A DNA stretch of 64,000 bases, from contig OX328104.1 of NCBI GenBank assembly GCA_946811185.2, positions 48,096,505 through 48,160,504 on the forward strand, given 5' to 3'. Of the stretch, positions 57,101-64,000 are shown one piece after another; positions within the stretch are counted from its first letter, which is position 1, and each line of letters starts with the position of its first letter. The notes below the pieces were generated by a model, which searched no databases, was not told where the DNA came from, and saw nothing but the letters and a program-made list of their open reading frames with translations. The position numbers were made by a program, and so were the translations under genes. Source of the stretch: Hippopus hippopus (taxonomy: Eukaryota; Mollusca; Bivalvia; Cardiida; Cardiidae).

Positions 57101-57520
57101 AAAAGGTAAGTCTTGGCACATGTACACACGTAGAAACACCCATAAGCATATTATGTTCGTCATATAAGAGCTGCCCTGTATACTATTCTATATTACTATA
57201 CTACACCTTTACTGCATTAATACAAACATGTTTTAAAGCAATTACAAAACATAAATGTTAGAATCATTTCATAATGGACGGTGACTTACAGTACATTACT
57301 GAACTGAAGAGCACATGATACTATTTGAAAAGAAATTTAAACAATGATTAATTTGTAAGTGTGTTACTATAATAGATATAGAGGGATACTGTATGATAGG
57401 AAAGTCAGATATTAGCTGCCCTTACAGCACTATATGAATCAAAACTTTTTTAAGTTTTGAAGGAAAACCACTGCAATGCAACAGCATAATATAGAATATA
57501 GTAAAGATATAAGAGCTGCC
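57101..57520 (-). other. VPS45 intron, nothing recognised
   Basis: AT-rich intronic sequence between the 41-bp array and a family B fragment. Confidence 0.45.
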
Positions 57521-57600
57521 TGTACACTCTGCAGTCAGATCTTGATAACACTGTCCTCAAAAAGCGACCATTAACTTGAACTGTATGTCTTGCAAAAACA
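57520..57600. mobile_element. Family B fragment in VPS45 intron
   Basis: CTGCAGTCAGATCTTGATAA and CACTGTCCTCAAAAAG only. Confidence 0.5.
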
Positions 57601-57779
57601 TCTGACACTAAGCTTAGGTTTCTTTATTATTAAACTCAAAAAAAAAAAAAAATTAAAAAATCTAAAATGATATTTTCACAAGAAGTAAAAACAAATCCAC
57701 TACAAAACAAGTAATTTCTCCATTTGCCCCAATGAAAGCAGTCTTCTGCAGAATACAAAAAAATTGTCTGTAGGAAGTG

Positions 57780-58228
57780 CTCTTACAAGAGGGGGCTTAG
57801 TGCATATGCGTGATGCATGATACTGTATAAGTGGAAAATTTTGTGATGTGGAAATTTTTGCGATTTCGCGAATTTGAAAAATTCGCAAACTTTTCTGTTC
57901 ACATATTTTACCACATATATACAAACAAATAATGAGTGTCTTGAATTCGCAAACATTTCTGTACGCAAAATGTCTTTAATTGGTAATTCGCAAATTTTTC
58001 GACATGTGTATATATCCACGTATACAGTCATCAAATAGTTATGGATCCACAAAGTCCATTTTGTATAACAACCAACTCAATGAAGAGGAAGACTGGTCCT
58101 TTGATAGGCTAAAAATTGACAACTAGCAAAGTTTTGGCTCAGTTCAGCCTGCACGGGCTGAGCAGGCTGACCCAAGTCAATACTTTTTACAGATGCATAA
58201 AGTCCCCTTTTCACAGAGTATGGCTCAA
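57780..58228. mobile_element. Family C MITE (58040-58228) and decayed neighbours in VPS45 intron
   Basis: The clear part has the hairpin CAGCCTGCACGGGCTGAGCA then GGCTGACC, with AGTCCCCTTTTCACAGAG and TATGGCTCAA. It ends about 13 bp from the donor of the next VPS45 exon (donor at 58241-58246). 57830-57980 carries repeated AATTCGCAAA segments. Confidence 0.7.
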
Positions 58229-58246
58229 ATCAATAACATGTCATAC

Positions 58247-58368
58247 CTATCCTTTAATTGACTTGTTCCCAAATATGGATATGCAGCCTCCTTCAATTTG
58301 CCTTTAATCAATTGGTCCAATATGGTATGTAAGAGTGGTTTGTGCTGTGTATATACATTTTCTACACC
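58247..58368 (-). CDS. VPS45: VPS45 internal exon
   Basis: The acceptor is TTTGCTTATTTTCCCAG above 58368 and the donor (GATAG then GTATGA) lies below 58247. Phase 0 in, phase 2 out, 122 nt. It encodes [20 protein letters not shown] and continues [29 protein letters not shown] and LIKGKLKE are diagnostic of VPS45 rather than other SM proteins. Confidence 0.95.
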
Positions 58369-58745
58369 CTGGGAAAATAAGCAAAGTTAAAATACATGTA
58401 TATGATAAGAAAAATATTATCTGATAATCAGTTCAATAGTATATTGCAAATGTGATAATTGTGGTATTTAATTACCAATACTTGCTCATTAAAAACATAA
58501 ATACAGGCCATAAAATATGAATATAACTGTTATTTTACATTGCTTGGAATGTATCTGCTACCATGGAACAGTGGTCAGGTTCTGGGACTGTCAATGAAGC
58601 AATTCATGTCTTATTGATTGATCCAGGCAGATGGCAAATTTATCATGTTCAGTTTATACATGTGTAGTGTAGCATACTGGTCTTTCCCACAGAAAGATAT
58701 AATTGTGAAGCTCCTATTTTTATAAGGGGACACTTATACTGCTTT
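58369..58745 (-). other. VPS45 intron, nothing recognised
   Basis: AT-rich. A short plus frame starting at an ACCATGG (58570) runs 34 codons and is not supported. Confidence 0.45.
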
Positions 58746-58764
58746 GCTATGGAGCTAGCTTTTG

Positions 58765-58830
58765 TAGCCACATGGTAGAGCGTTCGCTTTGAGAACTAAA
58801 GGTTCTGGGTTAACCCCCACCTTGGGAGGT
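58765..58830 (+). mobile_element. tRNA-like fragment (tRNA pseudogene or SINE head)
   Basis: TGTAGCCACATGGTAGAGCG (A-box-like) is followed 28 bases on by GGTTCTGGGTTAACCCCC (B-box-like). The arms do not form an acceptor stem, so it is not called a functional tRNA. Confidence 0.45.
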
Positions 58831-58857
58831 TATTTATCAGAACTGTTGCACATGTTT

Positions 58858-59230
58858 AGTCTTCACCACATAACAGAAGTTTAGAATCATCTTTGCACAT
58901 GCAGATGACAAAATAAAAATGAGGTTCAAATAATGAGATTTTTGTCCTTGGAATAGAAGAAAACATTGTCTTCCTTTTCCAACAGTGTTTTCCAAAGCCT
59001 TACTTCATCAGGGTCATTGAAACTAAGGATTGTATGGCAAAGATATTATGTACTAAAAAAGATATTTACAACTTCAAGTTATATACTGACAGTACAAATG
59101 ACTAAGAGACAGAAAACTTGAAGAGAAGGTACGAGTCGTTCTTGAAATTTTTTTAAAACATTTGGGAAAAGGTGAAATTGCTTCTAAGAAGCATTTTCTT
59201 TTCCCTCTGTATTTAAAAAATCTGTCTCTT
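58858..59230 (+). mobile_element. Family A MITE remnants in VPS45 intron
   Basis: 58858-59047 is a copy whose hairpin lost most of its left arm. 59148-59230 is a core fragment (TTTGGGAAAAGGTGAAATTG). Confidence 0.6.
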
Positions 59231-59295
59231 TCTACAGTAACAGTATACTATGCCGTGTCTGAGGATGGGTGTATGAAAAGCCACAACTGTAGTAC

Positions 59296-59403
59296 CTTAA
59301 GCCCTTTCAAGAACCTTTTTGTGAAGGCCACTGGGTCTGTACTGCCGAACAAGTCACTGCCCCGGGCTTTCCGTCCACCAAATTCTAACACTGCTGAAAC
59401 TAA
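59296..59403 (-). CDS. VPS45: VPS45 internal exon
   Basis: The acceptor is CATTGCCATATTTCAG above 59403 and the donor (CTTAAG then GTACTA) lies below 59296. It is 108 nt, phase 0 on both sides. It encodes LVSAVLEFGGRKARGSDLFG and continues STDPVAFTKRFLKGLK, matching the family's [28 protein letters not shown] block. The four exons seen (59296-59403, 58247-58368, 56552-56683, 54913-54982) total 432 nt: 143 residues plus stop of an expected ~570. The preceding exons are not found up to 64000, so the gene is cut by the window edge. Confidence 0.94.
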
Positions 59404-59496
59404 CTGAAATATGGCAATGAGAAAATGTCTCTTTTTGTTCATAGAAAAAGTGTTACGATAGAAAATAAGGTTGCAAAAAATACTGAACCATAATTA

Positions 59497-59710
59497 CTTA
59501 AACCTTAAGCTGCTTTGCGCGACTCACTGACCTTTTGCGGGCAGTGTAGATCAAGATCAGACTGCACAGAATGTGCAGTCTGATCTTGGATCTGCACTGT
59601 CTGATAAGGAGATATCTTTCCCTAAAATAATACCTTTAAAATAGCAAAATTTGGATTTTTACTATCGGTTTGAAAGTTTCATTTCACTTATTTAGTACGA
59701 TAAGGGTTAA
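59497..59710. mobile_element. Family B MITE, full length
   Basis: TTAAACCTTAAGCTGCTTTG at the left and TACGATAAGGGTTAA at the right. The hairpin is AAGATCAGACTGCACAG against ATGTGCAGTCTGATCTTGG. Confidence 0.85.
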
Positions 59711-59799
59711 AACATTATATTTATACACATGAAACCTTTAAGCTGTATAAACCCAGACATTTTCAGTATACAAACACATGTAAAACCCAAACATTTTGG

Positions 59800-59940
59800 T
59801 TGCTTTTGTCTATAGTGTTTCAGCAAAGTGGACAGTGTAGATCAAAGATCAGACTGCATATTTTGTGCAGACTGATCTTTGATCTATACTGGCCATGAAG
59901 GCATTTTAAAGCTATGAAGGCACTTTCAGGGTTTAAATCT
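59800..59940. mobile_element. Family B MITE, partial
   Basis: The hairpin reads AAAGATCAGACTGCATA against TTTTGTGCAGACTGATCTTT. Confidence 0.72.
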
Positions 59941-59963
59941 GAAACAAAATTGCAGCAGACTAC

Positions 59964-60193
59964 TTAATTCTTTATCAAACAAAAAAAATTTTAGACTGTT
60001 CCAAATTGAAAACACTTGCAGACGACAAAATAAATGTAAATCAAAAATTGAAATTTGTTTCGAGCTGGGTAGAAAACATTAAGGGAAAAGGAGAAAACAC
60101 TGGTTACCAGCATTTTCTCCTCTTCCCACAATGTCTTCATAAGGCTTCTATCTCAGGGTCGTAAAAACCAGGGATTGTCTGGTAAAGGGTTAA
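59964..60193 (+). mobile_element. Family A MITE, near complete
   Basis: TTAATTCTTTATCAAAC at the left and TCTGGTAAAGGGTTAA at the right. The hairpin (GGGAAAAGGAGAAAACACTGG against CCAGCATTTTCTCC) is well kept. Confidence 0.85.
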
Positions 60194-61370
60194 TATGAAA
60201 AAAAAAAAAAAAAAAAAGCAAAGCCATGAGCGATGTGAATGATTTGTTGGACAAATAGATCTCGGAGTAATTCAAATGATGAACTAGATTTTGAAATCAT
60301 AGGGTTTTGAATTCGAGTTCCGGCTTTGCCAAATATAATTTTGAGCGTTTTCAAAAGTAAAATGCATTCTTCTTTTGCAGATGCATACATGGAAAAGAGG
60401 ACAAACAGTCCCAGATTCTCTTAGCAAAATACAGTTCCCCGACATTTTTGTTAATTTGGGTTCAGAGTCAAATAACTTTGAAAGATTATTGGTTCACATA
60501 CTTTTAAAAAATATTTTACGGAGAAATTTCTTCGCTGCATGTAGATCTAGATCTATATATATATATATATATAAAAGGAAGAAATTCTAGGTCACATTTT
60601 CATATTGCATGTAAAAAGGAGAAGGGAAAGAAAAAAAAAACATTCATTTTTTATAGCTCTATATCATTCCATGGAACACTGCTATCTTTCTGCAATTCCC
60701 CCAGTGGCTTTGATCGCCAGAGAATCATATGTGGCAGCCTCATTTTGAAGGGTTTAGTTGATGATTAAGGTCAACTGTATTGTATCCTCTGCTACCGGGG
60801 CGCTACTGCAGCGATATCTGATCATTCTCTGACCTGATTCACATCTTGATCTCTCCATGTTTTTTGTCACAGTGTATCCTGTTTATTTTTTCGATTATGA
60901 TTTTAACATGGAATCATCCAGTAGGCTGGAAAGATCCGTATTTGTAACCATCCACATTTTAATGGCTACAGCTACAGTATATATGAAATAATGTTGAAAT
61001 TTGATTGATTAATCTATGTGTTCAAAGACTGGAGACAGAATTAAAGAAAATTCCCATACACTTTCGTTTAAAATCCAAATAGAGCGATCAGTTTCTGGCA
61101 TGCTGCAGAAAATTTCATTCGGTATCCGGATAATTAGAGATATATGGGTTGAAACAGATGACTTGTAGATCTATTGACAAGGACCCTTTCTTCTTTCCTA
61201 CATGTCCATCGTTGAAGCAGTGTTCAGTGCAGAGACAGGAATGAATTCTGTCGCAATGTCTAGATCTATCTAGGAATGAAATTTGCAGAGTAATCAGATA
61301 GATATCTAGCTTATAGATAATAAAAGGTTTTTAGATTTATCAGCAAGCTTTCATAACATTTGAATAAATA
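60194..61370 (-). other. Probable VPS45 intron, little recognised
   Basis: It holds an A run (60198-60218), a (TA)n run at about 60555-60573, and a SINE fragment at 61195-61262 (ACAGGAATGAATTCTGTCGC). A tRNA-like stretch at 60218-60331 has 8-bp complementary ends (GCAAAGCC, GGCTTTGC) but poor internal arms. Confidence 0.45.
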
Positions 61371-61374
61371 TATT

Positions 61375-61640
61375 AGAGCCGTGTTCTGGCAAAAGGAGGT
61401 TTCAATGCATCTCTGAGATGCATGATACCAGGCAAGCCATCACATAGATCCATAAAATCCATTTTGTATAATAACTGACTGAATCGCGAGGCATGCTGGT
61501 CCTTTGACATGCAGAAAATTGATCATTAGCAAAGAGTTTTGACCCAGGTCAGCTTGCGTGGACTGTACTACATGTTAAACTGGGTAGATAGTTTCTGCAG
61601 ATGCATTAAGCCCCCTTTTCACAGATCATTGCTCATTTAT
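61375..61640. mobile_element. Family C MITE, decayed
   Basis: GAGATGCATGATACCAGGC, TGACCCAGGTCAGCTTGCGT and GATGCATTAAGCCCCCTTTT. The right hairpin arm is eroded. Confidence 0.7.
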
Positions 61641-61929
61641 AATGGGGGAAAAAATCCTTAAAAAACTTAAATCCTGCTTTCTCTATAAATGACATTTTTA
61701 AACAGTCAAAAACTAGTTTGTCATGATTTCTTCGACACAATATTTTCCGGGAAAAAACGGCTCGTGCATGACGTAAAAATAGTATGATTAATGATGTCAT
61801 CATTTTCCTGCATAGATCATTGCATATATTTATACAAAAATAGATGTTTAATACACTGAGAGTAAATAGGAAATTAGATAATCTTTACTCAAAAAACTGA
61901 CGAAGAATTTTTAGGAATCATATGATCCA

Positions 61930-63156
61930 GGCGTGTGCAATTTTTCAATTTTCCCACTTGTCCACGGACAAGTTGGACTGACTTTTCTACTTGTCCGGAG
62001 TTAGTTTACTTGTCCAAATAAATAGAATAAATCAGTGGTGTATTGTAAATTTGTTTTGATGACTCTCACCCTGCAGTCATTACCATTTCACTGTCAGTTT
62101 AAGACACTTTTAGCTTTTACTTTTTGTTTTACAGAGAGATTTATGTAAATAAACCGTTTAACGTCATCATCAAAGCCAAAAAGACAGTATGAAATGCCTT
62201 TGATTGGACAATATCAAACAGACTTTTATTGTGTCATGGGTTTCCGCGTTTTTTGTAGCGATCTGTTTCACGTTACTTAACTTTTTGAGTGATATTTCTG
62301 GATGATTTGACTTAAATTTGTCAATTAGGGTTGCATATAACTTCAAATCTATAATTTTACACGAGATATGCGGATAAATATCATTAATACGTTTACATTA
62401 ACAACATACCACCTTGATTAGCTGTGAGAAAAAGCAACTCATGCATCCTTCACATAAAAAAAAATATAATGCATAGATGTGCCTTTTTTTTCTGTAGATT
62501 CTCTAGTGCTTCAGTTTTGAAGACATTTTCTAACTTGTGCCAATGGCGATCGACAACGGGAGATATGAAACCTGCCCATTTCACTTCATACTTCTGTGCG
62601 TGATTATTCAATTAAATGCGTGAATTACGCACATATATATGTACGTGACTTAGAACACTGAGGCTGAGATTTACCTAAGAACAGAGCTGAGGTCGTATCC
62701 GCAGACTACGGAAACATTCTACAAACATGACATTAGTGTAGCCTATTAGAACTATCGTCAAACTATCGTCCTGTTGTTGCCAATAAAAGGCAGCAAATCA
62801 GCTATCCTTCAACACACGCTTGTGCTTTGCATCATATTCTCTGTCTCTCTGCCCTTTTTTTTTTGCTTTTCAGGTTCTTTGAACCACGCATATTTGCCTC
62901 GATACGGCCAACAGATAGATTGTTTTTCTATTGAAAATAAAATAGTTTGTAATGCTATTTCTACGAAGTACAGACGTGGATTATGCAAAAGTTTGAATAA
63001 ATAGAGCGTTTGAGGATCGTCATTGATATGAAATCGGCATATGTATGGCCCAGAAAGTCACCTGCCCATGGACAGGCGCCCCAGAAAAATCTACTTGTCC
63101 ACCAACAAAAAGTCCCGAGTCGGACAAGTCGGGCATAGGAATTCTGCACCCCTGTG
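61930..63156. mobile_element. ~1.2-kb non-autonomous element, possibly hAT-like
   Basis: The left end (CCAGGCGTGTGCAATTTTTC, then CCCACTTGTCCACGGACAAG) is an imperfect inverse of the right end (GTCCGAGTCGGACAAGTCGG-like, ATAGGAATTCTGCACCCCTG). TGATC flanks both ends. The repeated ACTTGTCC motif occurs at both termini. No transposase frame is visible. CAGGGGTG-type termini are common in hAT elements, hence the guess. Confidence 0.5.
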
Positions 63157-63485
63157 ATCGGTAGATAATTTGTGTCATTTCTGACCAATCAAGTGAATGT
63201 GCAAAAGACTGTGATATGTGTGACACTGTGCGACCAAACTAAAGACACACAAAATTTAGTCATCCCTTTCTAGATTTAGACTAAAACCCAGAATGGAATC
63301 TGATTTTTATTTTCAAAAATCTAGATCAGTGTTACCGCAAAACGACCTTCGCTCGTTATAAAGCTTTCTTGTATAATAAGGATAATCATAATGACAAGAA
63401 TTTTATATAATCAATTGCTTTTTTTGCCACCATGATTTGAAGAAAGACCTGCATAAAGATGAAAAAAGAGTCATTATAAAAAAGT
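63157..63485. other. Spacer, nothing recognised
   Basis: AT-rich, no supported feature. Confidence 0.45.
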
Positions 63486-63489
63486 AACA

Positions 63490-63725
63490 ATCATTCCGTC
63501 TAATCACCAGCTCAGTCAATTTCTATCTAAGGACTGATGGTGGTCATTGCTAGTCATTGAGACACGACTCATTCTTCTCTTACAGCTGATTATTGTTTAG
63601 GCAATGGTCATGTAGGAAAGCAGCACAGTGGTTTGGGAAGAATAATGTGCATACTATTGGTAAAAAACTCTGGGAAAGCATGGATAGGTGCCCTGGCTGC
63701 TGTAATATAACTGAAATAATGTTGA
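63490..63725 (+). mobile_element. SINE copy lacking most of its head
   Basis: AAGCATGGATAGGTGCCCTG and GCTGCTGTAATATAACTGAA match the SINE 3' body, and the middle is diverged. Confidence 0.75.
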
Positions 63726-63877
63726 AAAAGGTTACATCTTACAAGCAAACAAACTGTCTCATCAAGTCAAGTATTCTTCAGACATCAGACTTCCAGGTCT
63801 GGTCCATATTCTACGAGTCAAAACTATCAATAGTTGACAATATCCCCATAAAATATTGATTTTGCAGCTGTGTAACA

Positions 63878-64000
63878 CATGTTTTAAACCTTTACCACAC
63901 AACCGGAGTTTAATGGCTCCATGGAAGAGGGCTTATGAAAAGATAGTTCGTAAACAGCAGTTATTCCTTTTCAAACATTGTTTTCTGCCTTATAAAAGAC
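63878..64000 (-). mobile_element. Family A MITE, cut by window end
   Basis: AACCTTTACCACACAACCGG starts the short arm, and the core follows (TTCCTTTTCAAACATTGTTTTC). The long arm would lie beyond 64000. Confidence 0.72.

Noticed and set aside
58570..58675. Plus frame from ACCATGG, 34 codons
   Set aside because: Too short, in a VPS45 intron, with no splice or homology support.
60218..60331. Possible tRNA with 8-bp acceptor-like ends (GCAAAGCC, GGCTTTGC)
   Set aside because: The span is ~115 bp, the T arm has an extra base and does not pair, and no A box is present.
60380..60590. Exon-like stretch after a good acceptor (CTTCTTTTGCAG) on the plus strand
   Set aside because: Two frames are open to a similar length, neither resembles a known protein, no donor is evident, and it lies antisense within the VPS45 intron.
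1..64000. CRISPR arrays, rRNA genes, bacterial operons or toxin-antitoxin systems
   Set aside because: The tandem repeats lack spacer structure and the gene organisation is clearly eukaryotic. No rRNA motifs were seen.

Overview
This window is eukaryotic nuclear DNA: AT-rich, split genes with GT/AG introns, a high-copy satellite, tRNA-derived SINEs, and dozens of palindromic MITEs. The style (short palindromic MITEs, elements with ~150-160 bp tandem core units, a SINE resembling the Nin-domain group) suggests a marine invertebrate, most likely a bivalve mollusc. That placement is inference, because no marker gene for the taxon is present.

Layout. 1-9970 is the right end of a satellite array. 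A ~345 bp monomer, itself a dimer of ~170 bp halves, is interrupted three times by a ~1.1 kb block carrying CCAAT boxes; its right edge is decayed. 9970-13477 is MITE-rich spacer. 13478-28142 is a minus-strand gene that I reconstructed from splice signals: six coding exons in consistent phase, giving 1521 codons plus stop. One 3.04 kb exon encodes a long acidic, low-complexity region. I do not recognise the product. 29.9-54.4 kb holds no gene I can support. It contains SINEs, MITEs, foldbacks, and three kinds of tandem-core element (30.7-31.6, 38.9-42.9 and 45.8-50.3 kb; a further copy at 20.7-21.8 kb lies inside an intron of the gene). 54913-59403, minus strand, carries the last four exons (143 residues plus stop) of VPS45, an SM-family protein of endosomal membrane fusion. 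The upstream VPS45 exons are not visible and probably lie beyond 64000.

The two genes share no evident pathway. Both are crowded by transposons: several MITE ends lie 15-30 bp from splice sites or from the stop codon. The most striking feature is in VPS45. The 3' splice site and first 25 coding bases of the penultimate exon have been amplified into eleven 41-bp units, so the true acceptor is the last of eleven look-alikes.

The TTAA-flanked family A MITE has about 40 recognisable copies or fragments between 10 and 64 kb. Families B (hairpin around AGATCAGACTGCAC) and C (hairpin around CAGCCTGCGC) account for most of the remaining dispersed repeats. All conclusions come from reading the sequence; no database search was run.
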